The notes: generated by a model from the sequence alone, not told the origin. A stretch of 64,000 bases of DNA from Aeropyrum camini SY1 = JCM 12091 (GCF_000591035.1 NC_022521.1:1426001-1490000), one strand, 5' to 3'; positions 26,483 through 35,843 are shown, counted from the first letter of the stretch. Numbers and translations are program-made.

Positions 26483-27031
26483 GTGGTGCCTGATGGCGGT
26501 AAGAAGCTCCCCGGTACTTACCTCAGCGATAAGGATCTAAGGGCTCTCCCCGGCCTGGTGGAGCATACTCCGGAGGCCAAGTACATGTTCTCCGCAGGCC
26601 AGGCGCAGAGCAGGTTCCTCCAGGGCCTTAGAGAGGGGAGGATACTGGGGGTTAGGTGCCCGCGCTGCGGCCGGGTCTACGTGCCTCCTAGGAGCTACTG
26701 CGAATACTGCTTCGCGCCCACGGGCGAGTGGGTCGAGGTTAGTGGTGAGGGCGAGGTCCACACGGCTGTTGTTAGCTACATCTCAACTTTCAGGGAGAGG
26801 ATGGAGAAGCCGGAGATAATAGCGGTGGTGAGGCTCTATGCGCCAGGCTACTCTGGAAAAGGGGACGAGTACGAGTTCCCGGGCATGTTCCACAAGCTGT
26901 GCGGCGTCAGCGAGGAGGACGTTATGACGGGGAGGGTTATAGGGATGAAGGTTAGGCCGCGGTGGAGGCCTCCAGAGGAGAGGATAGGCAGCGTGACGGA
27001 TTTAGAGTGCTTCGAGCCCGTGAAAAGCTAG
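26483..27031 (+). CDS. DUF35 OB-fold protein with zinc ribbon
   Basis: A rubredoxin-like zinc ribbon CPRCGRVYVPPRSYCEYC near residues 58-75 is followed by an OB-fold part (GEWVEVSGEGEVHTAVVSYI, EKPEIIAVVRL). This is the DUF35 architecture that partners with thiolases and HMG-CoA synthase in archaea. About 50 N-terminal residues form helices that usually pack on the partner. The final segment RPRWRPPEERIGSVTDLECFEP recurs in the next gene. GTG start. Confidence 0.85.
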   Translation: MVPDGGKKLPGTYLSDKDLRALPGLVEHTPEAKYMFSAGQAQSRFLQGLREGRILGVRCPRCGRVYVPPRSYCEYCFAPTGEWVEVSGEGEVHTAVVSYISTFRERMEKPEIIAVVRLYAPGYSGKGDEYEFPGMFHKLCGVSEEDVMTGRVIGMKVRPRWRPPEERIGSVTDLECFEPVKS

Positions 27032-27035
27032 GGGG

Positions 27036-27509
27036 GTGGCGGTTGTGAACGCCCAGTGGAGTAAAAACCCGTGGACGGTCTACAGGTTTCCGGGGAGGAT
27101 GGAGGTTGAGAAGTATGTATACACCCCGGGGCTTCACGGCCTAGAGTTTGCTAAGGCACTGCGTGAGGGAAGGATAGTTGGTACCAAGTGTGGCGACACA
27201 GTCTACGTGCCGCCTACCACCTTCTGCCCCGACATGACTAGGGGCGAGATCGCCGAGGTCCTCGGGCCGTGGTATGTGGAATCCTACACCGTGGTCCACG
27301 AGAGCCTGGAGGGGAAGCCTCTGGAGAAGCCGATCATCATAGCCGTGATAGCGCCGGAAGACGCTGAGGGCGCCCTAGTCCACTATGTAGATGCAGATCC
27401 AGAAGAGATATATATAGGGATGCCTGTGGAGCCCGTCTTCAGGCCGCCGGAGGAGAGGAAGGGCAACATACTGGACATACTACACTTCAAGCCCTCGGCA
27501 CAAGCGTGA
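27036..27509 (+). CDS. Degenerate DUF35-like protein
   Basis: A smaller relative of the preceding protein: FAKALREGRIVGTKCGDTVYVPP corresponds to the ribbon region, but of the four zinc cysteines only two remain (KCGD and FCPD). The C-terminal FRPPEERKGNILDILHFKP aligns with the end of its neighbour. The pairing of one intact and one degenerate DUF35 protein with two thiolase-fold proteins suggests a four-subunit complex. GTG at 27036 or 27045. Confidence 0.75.
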   Translation: MAVVNAQWSKNPWTVYRFPGRMEVEKYVYTPGLHGLEFAKALREGRIVGTKCGDTVYVPPTTFCPDMTRGEIAEVLGPWYVESYTVVHESLEGKPLEKPIIIAVIAPEDAEGALVHYVDADPEEIYIGMPVEPVFRPPEERKGNILDILHFKPSAQA

Positions 27510-27640
27510 CCCTAGGGGAGCCCATCCCAGTCACCATATTTTAAACCCTCCACCCATTCTACCCTACACAAGGTGCTCCTCCTAAGAGGGAGCATGCCCC
27601 GGGCGCCCGCCCACACGTCGCCGGGCCGGGGGGCTGGTGG

Positions 27641-30178
27641 GTGTTGAAGAGCAGGGTTGAGATTGAGCGGGAGGCTATAGAGGTGCTGAAGGACCTCAAC
27701 AGGGCTGCCGGGCCGGGGTTTACAAGGCTAGTGAGGCTTGTGGGCGCCGCTCTAAGGGTTGCCATACCTAAGAGGCATAGGGTGATGGTGGTCGTCAGCG
27801 GCTCCGACCCCGTGAGGGTTGGTGCCGGCACTGCAAGGCTCCTCCTATACTTTGAGAGGGTTTACCGCAGGACGGTGGAGAGGAGGCCGCTCAAGATCCT
27901 CTACATGTTCCACGACGAGTTCGACGACGCCAGGCTGAGGAAGGAGATTGTTAAGAGGGCTGTGAAGGAGAAGGGGAGTATGCTAGAGCAGGTTACGGCC
28001 AGGTATGAGGAGAGCGACAGGTTCCTGGGCACCACGTTCCAGGCGCTCGTCCTCGACTTGACTAACGACCTCAAGCCGAACGATGTGGGGAGGCTGGTGG
28101 AGGTTGTCGAGGGGGGTGGCATCATCATACTGCAGGCGCCATCCTGGGACAGGTGGGACAGGTCCCTAACCCTCTTCAAGAGAAACCTTCTAGTCCCGGG
28201 CCATGAGGAGCCGAGGCACATATTCATAACATGGTTTAAGAGGAAGCTCCTGGAGCACAACAGGGGCATCATAGTCTACGACGCTGACTCGAGGAAGATC
28301 TTGAGCGGCGAGCCTGAGGAGCCGGGCGAGTACAGGAGGCGGGAGCCAAAGCCCCCTAAGAAGAGCCTCTTCCCACCCGAGGTGTACAGGCTCGCCCTAA
28401 CCCAGGACCAGCTCGAGGCGGTGAGGCTGATTGAGTGGCTCTACGACAAGCCGCCTCGCGGGAGGAGGAAGATGATTGTGATAACCGCTGACAGGGGCCG
28501 CGGTAAGAGCAGCGCCCTCGGCATAGGCCTCGTGGCGCTGGCCAACGAGCTGGGCAAGGTCAAACATAGGGTGAGGATAATAGTGACGGCGCCCAGCCCC
28601 GGCAACGTTCAGAGCCTTATGGAGCTCGCTCTAAAGACTGCGGAGACCCTAGGGCTAGACCCCAAGCCCGTGAGGAGGGGGGGCAGGATAATAGAGATCC
28701 AGGGGAGGAAGTTCAGCCTCGAGTACTGGGAGCCGGCGACGGTGGTGAGGCTTCAGGGGGATATAGTGGCGGTGGACGAGGCGAGCGGGATACACGTACC
28801 ACTCCTCCACAAGATATGGAGGGCTCATAGGAGGCTCGTGTTCTCAGCCACGATACACGGCTACGAGGGAGCAGGCAGGGGCTTCAACGTCAGGTTCCTC
28901 TCCGCTGTGAAGAAGAGCGGCGACACGATAATAAGGGAGTTTAAGATGGAAGAGCCCATAAGATACGCCCCCGAAGACCCGATTGAAAAGTGGCTCTACA
29001 ACACCCTGCTCCTCAACGCGGAGCCGGCTGAGCTGGATGAGGAGGACCTGGAGGATATAAGGGAGGGGAGGCTAGAGTACCTCAAGCTCGACCCCAGCTG
29101 GCTCTTCAGCCCGGAGGGCGAGGACACGCTGAGGCAGCTCTTCGGGATATACGTTCTAGCCCACTATAGGAACGAGCCCGACGACCTTGGTATGCTGGCT
29201 GATGCCCCCCATCACAGCATAAGGGCTGTGAGGACCTCGGGGAAGGGGAAGATCGTCAGCGCGGCCCAGGTGGCTGAAGAGGGTGGTCTTGGTGAGGACC
29301 TGATAGACAGGCTTCTGAGGGGGGAGAAGATCGCGGGCAACATAATACCCGACAGGATGCTGAAGCACGCTAGGATACGGGAGTTTGGAAGGATGGTCGG
29401 GTGGAGGATAGTCAGGATAGCCACACACCCCGAAGTCCAGGGAAGGGGGGTTGGCAGCTGGCTCCTTTCGAGGCTCTACGAGGAGAGCGTGGAGAGAGGC
29501 TACGACTGGCTGGGCAGCGGCTTCGGCATAAACGAGCAGCTCCTCAGGTTCTGGCTTAAGAACGGGTTCCTGGTACTCCACCTCAGCCCGGACAGGAACC
29601 CTGTCAGCGGTGAGTACACGAGCCTCGTCATGAAGCCCATAACCGATAGGGCCGAGAAGGCGATAATGGTTGCGGCCAGAGAGTTCAAGCTTAAACTGCT
29701 GAACAGCCTCCACGACACCTACAGCGACATGGAGCTCGGCGACGCGATGCTCCTGCTCGAGATGGAGCCTAAGGCGCTCGAGCCCGGCTACAGGCCCAGG
29801 CTTACGAGGATACAGCTGGACAGGCTCTGGATCTACAACTACGGGCCCATGACTTACGAGGCGGCGACCGACATAATACGCGAGCTGGCCCTCTCCTACT
29901 GGGTTATGGAGCCCCAGGCCAGGCCTAAGCTGGGGGAGCTTGAGAAGAAGGTCCTGGTGGCTAAGGTGCTCCAGGCTAAGAGCTGGGGAGAGGTGGCCCA
30001 GGAGCTGGGGGTTAGGGAGCACAAGGTGATGACCACGCTGAAGGATGCGGTGAGAAAGATCTCCCGGGACCTCTTCGGCCTTACCGAGGATTCTAGGGTA
30101 GGGGTGGAGCTCAGTGAGGTCCTCAACCGGGGTGGGGAGGAGCTGCGAGATATACAGGCTGGACCCCGAGAAGCCTGA
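27641..30178 (+). CDS. tmcA: tRNA(Met) cytidine acetyltransferase TmcA
   Basis: Forms N4-acetylcytidine in tRNA and, in archaea, widely in rRNA. Domains in order: N-terminal TmcA domain (1-240), RecD-like helicase/ATPase with Walker A TADRGRGKSSALG near residues 282-294 and the Walker-B-like IVAVDEASGI, a GNAT acetyltransferase with ATHPEVQGRGVGSWLL, and a C-terminal tRNA-binding domain. 845 residues. GTG start. The 3' end overlaps the start region of the Sua5 gene, giving a tRNA-modification operon. Confidence 0.95.
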   Translation: MLKSRVEIEREAIEVLKDLNRAAGPGFTRLVRLVGAALRVAIPKRHRVMVVVSGSDPVRVGAGTARLLLYFERVYRRTVERRPLKILYMFHDEFDDARLRKEIVKRAVKEKGSMLEQVTARYEESDRFLGTTFQALVLDLTNDLKPNDVGRLVEVVEGGGIIILQAPSWDRWDRSLTLFKRNLLVPGHEEPRHIFITWFKRKLLEHNRGIIVYDADSRKILSGEPEEPGEYRRREPKPPKKSLFPPEVYRLALTQDQLEAVRLIEWLYDKPPRGRRKMIVITADRGRGKSSALGIGLVALANELGKVKHRVRIIVTAPSPGNVQSLMELALKTAETLGLDPKPVRRGGRIIEIQGRKFSLEYWEPATVVRLQGDIVAVDEASGIHVPLLHKIWRAHRRLVFSATIHGYEGAGRGFNVRFLSAVKKSGDTIIREFKMEEPIRYAPEDPIEKWLYNTLLLNAEPAELDEEDLEDIREGRLEYLKLDPSWLFSPEGEDTLRQLFGIYVLAHYRNEPDDLGMLADAPHHSIRAVRTSGKGKIVSAAQVAEEGGLGEDLIDRLLRGEKIAGNIIPDRMLKHARIREFGRMVGWRIVRIATHPEVQGRGVGSWLLSRLYEESVERGYDWLGSGFGINEQLLRFWLKNGFLVLHLSPDRNPVSGEYTSLVMKPITDRAEKAIMVAAREFKLKLLNSLHDTYSDMELGDAMLLLEMEPKALEPGYRPRLTRIQLDRLWIYNYGPMTYEAATDIIRELALSYWVMEPQARPKLGELEKKVLVAKVLQAKSWGEVAQELGVREHKVMTTLKDAVRKISRDLFGLTEDSRVGVELSEVLNRGGEELRDIQAGPREA

Positions 30179-31220
30179 CAGGAGGGCTGTAGAAAGGGCC
30201 GCCGAGACTATAAAGCGCGGGGGGCTAGTTGCCTTCCCCACGGAGACCGTCTACGGCCTGGGGGCGGATGCCCTGAATCCCCGGGCGGCGGCCAGGATAT
30301 TCGAGGTTAAGGGGAGGCCCCCTGACAACCCGTTGATAGTCCATGTATCAAGCCTCAGGATGGCCCGTCTGGTGGCCGCCGAGATTCCGGAGAGGGCTCT
30401 CAAGCTCGTGGAGAAGCTGTGGCCAGGACCATTAACGGTCGTGCTCCCCAAGAGCCCCGAGGTCCCCAGCGTCGTCACCGCCGGCCTCGGCACGGTGGCC
30501 GTCAGGATGCCCGCCCACAGGGTAGCCCTGGAGATGATAGAGGCTGCTGGCAGGCCTGTTGCGGCTCCGAGCGCCAACCCGAGCGGAAGGCCGAGCCCGA
30601 CCAGCGGTGAGCATGTCGTGAGGGATCTGGACTGCAGGGTTGATGTGATACTCGATGCTGGCGAGACCTTCTTCGGGGTAGAGTCGACAATAGTGGATCT
30701 CACCAGGACCCCTCCCGTGCTGCTAAGGCCCGGCCCCATACCCGTGGAGGTCCTCGAGAAGCTGCTGGGGGAGCGGGTAGTTGTCCCCCCGGAGGCCAGG
30801 GGGCTCAGGGCTTCGGAGAGGCCTCTGGCGCCAGGGATGAAGTATAGACACTACGCCCCGGAAACACCCTTGATACTAATCGACGGCGACCCCCGGGCTG
30901 TTGAGAGGGTTATCGAGGCTGCTGTAAGGGAGGCTGTGAAGGCCCGGGGGATGCGCTTCGCCCTCGCCGGCCCCGACGAGCTCGTCGACACCGTAGCCTC
31001 CATGCTGCTGCGACGGGGCGCCAAGCCAGCCTGGATATTCAGGCTGGGACCCCTATACGATACGACCGTGGCCGCTAGGAGGCTCTTCAAGACTCTCCGC
31101 CGGATCGACGAGGTAGGCGCGGTTGACGTCGCTATAATCCTGCCGTTCCCTGAGAGGGGAATCGGCCTCGCCGTCATGAACAGGCTTAGAAAAGCTGCTT
31201 CAAGAAGGGTGGAGGCCTAG
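30114..31220 (+). CDS. sua5: Threonylcarbamoyl-AMP synthase Sua5
   Basis: First step of t6A37 tRNA modification. The YrdC domain is complete: VAFPTETVYGLGADAL, KGRPPDNPLIVHV, WPGPLTVVL, VAVRMPAH, PSANPSGRPSPT and ESTIVDL. A C-terminal Sua5 domain follows from about residue 225, beginning APGMKYRHYAPETPLIL. 368 residues. The listed ATG overlaps tmcA by 65 bases; a GTG at 30129 or later may be used. Confidence 0.95.
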   Translation: MRSSTGVGRSCEIYRLDPEKPDRRAVERAAETIKRGGLVAFPTETVYGLGADALNPRAAARIFEVKGRPPDNPLIVHVSSLRMARLVAAEIPERALKLVEKLWPGPLTVVLPKSPEVPSVVTAGLGTVAVRMPAHRVALEMIEAAGRPVAAPSANPSGRPSPTSGEHVVRDLDCRVDVILDAGETFFGVESTIVDLTRTPPVLLRPGPIPVEVLEKLLGERVVVPPEARGLRASERPLAPGMKYRHYAPETPLILIDGDPRAVERVIEAAVREAVKARGMRFALAGPDELVDTVASMLLRRGAKPAWIFRLGPLYDTTVAARRLFKTLRRIDEVGAVDVAIILPFPERGIGLAVMNRLRKAASRRVEA

Positions 31221-31236
31221 AGGGGCGTGCTCCACG

Positions 31237-32619
31237 CTAGCCCCGGGCGACCCGCCTGGCTATATCAACTATCACCCGGGCTACATCCACCGCCGTCCTC
31301 CCTAGCACCCTCACCATCGGCTCCTTACCCACCTCACCCTCATCATATATCACTTCAGGCAGCCTGCCGAGGCCCTCGTAGGCCCTCCTAAGCATCCAGG
31401 GGAGGGTCCCCCCCTCCCTAGCCTTAACATCAGGAGGCTCAGCACCCCTATCACCCCGGTAGACCTGGAGCCCGAGGTCCTCGGCCGCCCTAACCACCTC
31501 CCTCGAATATCTAATGTTGGCTGCAGCCCTGATGTCGGGGTTAATGCTCATTGCAGCGAGGACCAGGCGGGCCATATGCCTGGAGGCCCCGAACTCGGGC
31601 TTGCCCTTGAAGACGAGCCTACCCATATACACCCCTATCCTCCCTGGGAACGCAGCAACGTCTAGAGGGGTTCTGGCGTAGGGGTAGGGTATCGCCATGG
31701 CCAGGTTCATGAGGACCTCGGGTACGAGGGGGTGAACTACATCCTCGGCCTGCCTAAGCATCTCCCCGGCCTTCTCGAGGTTCTCCAGGACCTCCCACCT
31801 CCCCGCGGGTATGGCCTGCCAGGCCACCGGGTTCACAGGGCCGTGGCCACCCCCTATCTCCAGGCCATAGTCCACGGCCATGGTTATGAACTTTTTAGCG
31901 ACCTCAACAGCCTCCTCCACGCTCCTCCCCTTGGCGAGGCCCGCCGCTATGGCTGCGCTGAATGCACAGCCCGTCCCGTGGGTGGTGGCCTTCTCTATCC
32001 TCCTCTCCTTGAAAAGCCTGTAACCCCCCTTATGGTAGAGGACGTCTACCACGTACTCCCCCCTGAGGTGGCCCCCCTTGACGACCGCAGCCTCCGCGCC
32101 CATCTCCTCAACTATAATCCTCGCCGCCTCCCTGGCGCTATCGAGGTCTACAACCCTAACCCCGGTGAGGACCTCGGCCTCGGGGGCGTTGGGGGTAACA
32201 ACGGTTGCACGAGGTATTATGAGCTTCTTCAGAGCCTCCTCCGCCTCGGGCCTCAGAAGCCTGGCCCCGCTCTTGGCGACCATGACGGGGTCAACTACCA
32301 GGGGGAAGCCGTACCTGTCGACAACCTCTGCAACGGCCTGTATTATCCCCGTGTTGCTGAGCATACCCGTCTTAGCAGCGTCCACCCCCAGGTCGTCGGC
32401 AACAGCCTCGACCTGAGCTTTAACAACCTCGGGGGGCACGTCGTGGATGGCCCTGACTTCGAGGGTGTTCTGGGCTGTTATACTTGTTATGGCTGAGGTT
32501 CCATGGACTCCCATGACGGCGAACGTCTTCAGGTCAGCCTGTATACCGGCCCCACCCCCGCTGTCGCTGCCCGCGATAGTCAACGCGACGGGGATCCTCG
32601 TCCTCCTCACAGGAGCCAC
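31237..32619 (-). CDS. thiDN: ThiD-ThiN fusion: HMP(-P) kinase / thiamine-phosphate synthase
   Basis: N-terminal ThiD domain: [51 protein letters not shown]-terminal ThiN domain from about residue 285: [40 protein letters not shown] and the later [13 protein letters not shown]. ThiN replaces ThiE in archaea. The frame extends to 32682, but a TATA box at 32648-32655 would lie inside it; the GTG at 32619 fits a near-leaderless mRNA, giving 460 residues. It sits just downstream of the thiamine ECF transporter operon on the same strand but with its own promoter. Confidence 0.94.
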   Translation of the reverse strand: MAPVRRTRIPVALTIAGSDSGGGAGIQADLKTFAVMGVHGTSAITSITAQNTLEVRAIHDVPPEVVKAQVEAVADDLGVDAAKTGMLSNTGIIQAVAEVVDRYGFPLVVDPVMVAKSGARLLRPEAEEALKKLIIPRATVVTPNAPEAEVLTGVRVVDLDSAREAARIIVEEMGAEAAVVKGGHLRGEYVVDVLYHKGGYRLFKERRIEKATTHGTGCAFSAAIAAGLAKGRSVEEAVEVAKKFITMAVDYGLEIGGGHGPVNPVAWQAIPAGRWEVLENLEKAGEMLRQAEDVVHPLVPEVLMNLAMAIPYPYARTPLDVAAFPGRIGVYMGRLVFKGKPEFGASRHMARLVLAAMSINPDIRAAANIRYSREVVRAAEDLGLQVYRGDRGAEPPDVKAREGGTLPWMLRRAYEGLGRLPEVIYDEGEVGKEPMVRVLGRTAVDVARVIVDIARRVARG

Positions 32620-32647
32620 TACAGCACACCCCCGGAGAGCCAGTGTT

Positions 32648-32655
32648 ATTTTATA
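32648..32655 (-). promoter_or_regulatory. TATA box for thiDN
   Basis: On the minus strand the sequence reads TATAAAAT, centred 32 bases before the GTG at 32619; transcription would begin near 32625. It separates thiDN from the upstream transporter genes and argues for the GTG start. Confidence 0.55.
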
Positions 32656-32694
32656 CATGCCAGTAGTAAAGACTATTAGCATGTACCAGGCTCT

Positions 32695-33351
32695 TCAAGG
32701 CAGGCCCAGGAGAACCCCGGCGAGCAGGAGGGCGAGTGTGAATGCTGCAGCCGCCGCGTCCCAGACACCAGGCCTCCCCACCGCACGGAGGCCACGCGGG
32801 CCACGCCTCTCCCCAGGCACCTTGGCTGCGATAGCCTCCGCCAGTATAGCTGAGGAGGAGAAGGCCGAGGCTAGGAGGGGGATAGCCAGCCCCGCCACAG
32901 CCCTCCAACCCCTAAGCCCCCTCCCCCTAAGAGCGTCGAGAGCCTCGAGCACCTGGCTGATGGAGGCGTCAGCCTGCCTGGCTATAAGCACAGGGAGTAT
33001 AGCCAGCCTGGGGCTAAGGCCCAGGGCCTCTAGGAAGCGCCTGAACTCGTGGAGCCCGACCATAGAGAGGCTCCCGCTGGAGGCTAGGGCGACTGAGAGG
33101 ACCCTAAGCGAAGTATCGACTGCGGCCTCTAGACCGTGGAATACCCACACTACGGCGAGGGTGGGGACGGCGAGCCATAGGACTAGACCGGGGGCGCGTG
33201 TGAACACCCCGCCCGCAACTGCTAGGGCTGCACCCAGGAGTGTCGCGGTTATGGGCTTGTCAAGGTAGAGTAGGGTGAACACTGCTAGTATAGAGGCCAT
33301 GGCTGTGAGGGGATGCAGCCTCGGGCTCACCGTCCAACACCGTAAACACAT
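32695..33351 (-). CDS. ecfT: ECF transporter transmembrane (T) component
   Basis: Hydrophobic protein, 218 residues, with about four to five membrane segments and a cytoplasmic coupling helix [14 protein letters not shown], the family's Ala-Arg-Gly-type signature that contacts the ATPases. Overlaps the upstream ATPase gene by 25 bases. With two ATPases and the ThiW S component upstream it completes a group I ECF importer, most likely for a thiamine precursor. Confidence 0.85.
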   Translation of the reverse strand: MCLRCWTVSPRLHPLTAMASILAVFTLLYLDKPITATLLGAALAVAGGVFTRAPGLVLWLAVPTLAVVWVFHGLEAAVDTSLRVLSVALASSGSLSMVGLHEFRRFLEALGLSPRLAILPVLIARQADASISQVLEALDALRGRGLRGWRAVAGLAIPLLASAFSSSAILAEAIAAKVPGERRGPRGLRAVGRPGVWDAAAAAFTLALLLAGVLLGLP

Positions 33352-34031
33352 CGAGCCGTGCAGCGCGGGTCTAACCCCCGCTCTAGAGCCGCCTTGACCG
33401 CGGGACCGGGCTCCAGCCCTAGATCAGGCCTCCTAGATATCGTCTCGAGTATTGTGTCCATATAGCCTTCAGCCCTAACCCTACCCTCGCCCAGGACGAC
33501 GGCCCAGTCCGCCACTGCGGCGGCAAAGTCTAGGTCATGGCCTGCTATGAGGACCGGCGTGTCCAGCCCCGCTATAACCCTGGCGAGCCACCTCCGCCCA
33601 CTCACGTCAAGACCGCTCGTGGGCTCGTCTATAACAACCGCCTCAGGCTGCCAGGAGACGGCCATGAGGACAGAGAGTATCCTGGCCTCCCCCATGCTTA
33701 GCGTGAAGGGGCTCCTCTCCGCGGCATACTCCAGCCCAGCCTCCCTAAGGAGGCTGAGGGCTGCACCCCTACCTCCAGCGGTTCTGGCCAGGTCCTCGGC
33801 CACAGTGGGGCCTAGGAAGCCTAGATAGGGGTTCTGTAGGGCTGCCCCAACCCTCCTAGGCCCTATGACCAGGCCTTTATCAGGCTTGAGCAGCCTCGCT
33901 GCGAGTTTGAGGAGCGTCGTTTTCCCGCTGCCGTTCGCCCCTAGGACTGCTGTTACACCAGTGGGGATGGAGAGGGACACCTCCCACAGTCTCCCCCAAA
34001 CACTCACCCCTTGGAACAGCCACGCGTACAC
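33327..34031 (-). CDS. ecfA: ECF transporter ATPase (A component)
   Basis: ABC ATPase, 234 residues: Walker A LGANGSGKTTLLKLAAR, Q-loop ALQNPYLGF, signature LSMGEARILS, Walker B AVVIDEPTSGLD and switch His in LIAGHDLDFA. It overlaps its neighbours on both sides (25 and 28 bases). The signature LSMGE departs slightly from LSGGQ. Confidence 0.92.
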   Translation of the reverse strand: MYAWLFQGVSVWGRLWEVSLSIPTGVTAVLGANGSGKTTLLKLAARLLKPDKGLVIGPRRVGAALQNPYLGFLGPTVAEDLARTAGGRGAALSLLREAGLEYAAERSPFTLSMGEARILSVLMAVSWQPEAVVIDEPTSGLDVSGRRWLARVIAGLDTPVLIAGHDLDFAAAVADWAVVLGEGRVRAEGYMDTILETISRRPDLGLEPGPAVKAALERGLDPRCTARCVYGVGR

Positions 34032-34726
34032 GACTCCACACCCCCCAACCCCGGCTCTAGGACCTCCGCCAGCACCTGGCCCGCCTCTTCCCGGCCCAGA
34101 GGCCGGGCTCTGCCCTCGGCCACGAGGTATATGCTCCTGGCTATAGGCAGGAGGTAGTGTACTCTATGCTCCGCCACGACCACACCCTCCAATTCCAGCC
34201 TCTGCAGTAGTCCGAGGAGCCTCCCCACGCCAACCGGGTCCTGGTAGGCGAGGGGCTCGTCTAGCAGTAGCACCTCCGCACCGAGAGCCAGGGCGCTGGC
34301 GATAGCAACCCTCTGCCTCTCCCCCGCAGAGAGCCTGGAAACCCTCCTGTCGAGGAGGTCCTCGATGCCCAGCTCCTCAGCCAGCCTCACCGCCTCCCTC
34401 CGGGCCTCCCACGGCGGCAGGCCAGAGGACTCGAAACAGTACTCCAGCTCCTCCCGGGGCGTCAGCGAGAGGATGAAGAGGTCGTAATCCTGGGGTACCA
34501 GCATAGGCTTCCCGAGAGCCTCGACCTCCCCCTTCAGCTCGCCTCCATATATCCTCGTCGCCAGCCCCGCAGCCACCCTCAGAATAGTGGATTTCCCACC
34601 CCCGGTGGGGCCTGCTAGAAGCGTGACACCCCTTGGGGCCTCAAGGCTTACACCCCTCAGCACCCAATCTCCACCCGGGTAGCGGTACCACACCCCCCTA
34701 AGCCGGAGTACAGTCAAACCCTCCAC
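34004..34726 (-). CDS. ecfA: ECF transporter ATPase (A' component)
   Basis: Second ABC ATPase, 240 residues: Walker A LAGPTGGGKSTILRVAAG, Q-loop LVPQDYDLFI, signature LSAGERQRVAIA, Walker B VLLLDEPLAYQDP and switch His in VVAEHRVHYL. The canonical signature here and the altered one in its partner suggest an asymmetric heterodimer, as in other ECF importers. Confidence 0.92.
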   Translation of the reverse strand: MEGLTVLRLRGVWYRYPGGDWVLRGVSLEAPRGVTLLAGPTGGGKSTILRVAAGLATRIYGGELKGEVEALGKPMLVPQDYDLFILSLTPREELEYCFESSGLPPWEARREAVRLAEELGIEDLLDRRVSRLSAGERQRVAIASALALGAEVLLLDEPLAYQDPVGVGRLLGLLQRLELEGVVVAEHRVHYLLPIARSIYLVAEGRARPLGREEAGQVLAEVLEPGLGGVESCTRGCSKG

Positions 34727-35220
34727 ACCCTACCCAGGACCTCCCCCAGCATGGCGACCATGCGGGCCTCCCTCGCCGCTATACCACATCCACCCCCAAG
34801 GCTCCTACCGAGGTAGGCGTTGACCACGCTGGCCTTGTGTCTAGCCACGGCTTTTAGCAGAAGCCCTAGGCCGCCTGAGTGGAGGTGGATGGTGGCGTCG
34901 TTCACAACCAACACATCCCCAGGCTCCCCCGCAGCCTCCTCCAACACTTTGCTTGTCCGCACAGCGTTATACCTGGCCAGCCTCCACGCCACTCTACAGT
35001 CTCCCCGCGACTCCAGCCTAGGCGCCCTAAGCCCCCGGGGCCTCAGCACCCTGGCACCCGGTATTGGGGGGAGCGGCCTCCCCACGCCTGCAACGTCAGG
35101 GGCGAAGTCAGCCACCACAACCTCTAGCCCCAGCCTGGCTAGGAGGCTGGCTATGTACCATGTAAGCCTCGTCTTACCCCTCCCCTGCTCGCCCACTATC
35201 AGGAGGCCTGAGCCGTACAA
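34714..35220 (-). CDS. P-loop NTPase of unknown role in the thiamine transporter operon
   Basis: 168 residues. Walker A is IVGEQGRGKTRL near residues 8-19, followed by a MinD/DNA-transfer-like EVVVADFAPDVAGV strand and VLVVNDATIHLHSGG as a Walker-B-like strand. It is not an ABC ATPase (no signature motif). It overlaps thiW by 47 bases and the downstream ABC gene by 13 bases, so it must be co-translated with the transporter. No ECF importer I know needs such a protein; it could be a regulator, a kinase or an assembly factor. TTG start. Confidence 0.7.
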   Translation of the reverse strand: MYGSGLLIVGEQGRGKTRLTWYIASLLARLGLEVVVADFAPDVAGVGRPLPPIPGARVLRPRGLRAPRLESRGDCRVAWRLARYNAVRTSKVLEEAAGEPGDVLVVNDATIHLHSGGLGLLLKAVARHKASVVNAYLGRSLGGGCGIAAREARMVAMLGEVLGRVWRV

Positions 35221-35728
35221 CCCCGCTCCTCTCCAGCGCTACGAGCGCCGCCACACCTAAGGTTGTTCCTATAAGAGTGCTGGCAAGCCACCCCAGCCAT
35301 ATAACTGTCAACGCGCTTCTCCACGCCTCGACATCCCCCATGAGAGGAGCGAAAATGTAGAGGGCAAGGAGGAAGCCTACGACGGCGGTGCCGAGAGGCT
35401 CCAGAAGACCCGCCGGTATGGGGTTTCTACCTAGCCTCAGCAGGGCCACTGCACCCAGACCTACAAGAAGAGCGCCTGGTATGCCGCCGGGGATGCTGTA
35501 GATGGTCCCAATACCGAGGGCCATTCTAACGAGCCCAACGGCGAGGGCGAGACCGCTGGCCCACCACGGCCCGAGGATGACGCCCGCGACCACGTTAACC
35601 ATATGCTGCCACGGCAAAGCCTTTGTAGGCCCTACATCAATCCTGATGACGCTGAGGGAGACCGCCAGCCCTCCCAAGATAGCGGCCAGCGCAAGCTTCC
35701 TCTCAGGCCCGAGGTGGCTGAGGCTCAC
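35174..35728 (-). CDS. thiW: ThiW-type ECF substrate-binding (S) component
   Basis: Membrane protein of 184 residues with about five to six hydrophobic segments. The KALPWQHMVNVVAGVILGPWWA segment is the ThiW hallmark; ThiW is thought to bind hydroxyethylthiazole or another thiamine precursor. GTG start with AGGTGGG six bases ahead. A TATA-like TTTATAT on this strand near 35777-35785 would give a 27-base leader. First gene of the operon thiW, P-loop gene, ecfA, ecfA, ecfT. I see no TPP riboswitch. Confidence 0.9.
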   Translation of the reverse strand: MSLSHLGPERKLALAAILGGLAVSLSVIRIDVGPTKALPWQHMVNVVAGVILGPWWASGLALAVGLVRMALGIGTIYSIPGGIPGALLVGLGAVALLRLGRNPIPAGLLEPLGTAVVGFLLALYIFAPLMGDVEAWRSALTVIWLGWLASTLIGTTLGVAALVALERSGVVRLRPPDSGRAGEG

Positions 35729-35833
35729 AACTTCCCACCTTTACCACTGGCCAAGAGTAAAACCTCATGTCGGAGGATATAAATTAAGGTTTTATATGTT
35801 AAGCCGTCTTAACAGTCCGAGGATATAGAGGAT

Positions 35834-35843
35834 GCTTATAAAC
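35834..35843 (+). promoter_or_regulatory. Putative promoter of the first pilin-like gene
   Basis: GCTTATAAAC is a good archaeal TATA box, predicting transcription from about 35865. The first start codon on this strand is at 36011, so the mRNA would carry a leader of about 145 bases, unlike the leaderless style of most genes here. The 282-base gap 35729-36010 also holds the divergent thiW promoter. Confidence 0.45.

Noticed and set aside
29156-30241. A 361-codon open frame on the minus strand
   Set aside because: It lies opposite the C-terminal half of TmcA, whose homology is unmistakable; the antisense product is low-complexity with no motif.
35729-35800. TPP riboswitch upstream of thiW
   Set aside because: I could not find the conserved CUGAGA or ACCUGA elements, and the predicted leader is only about 27 bases.
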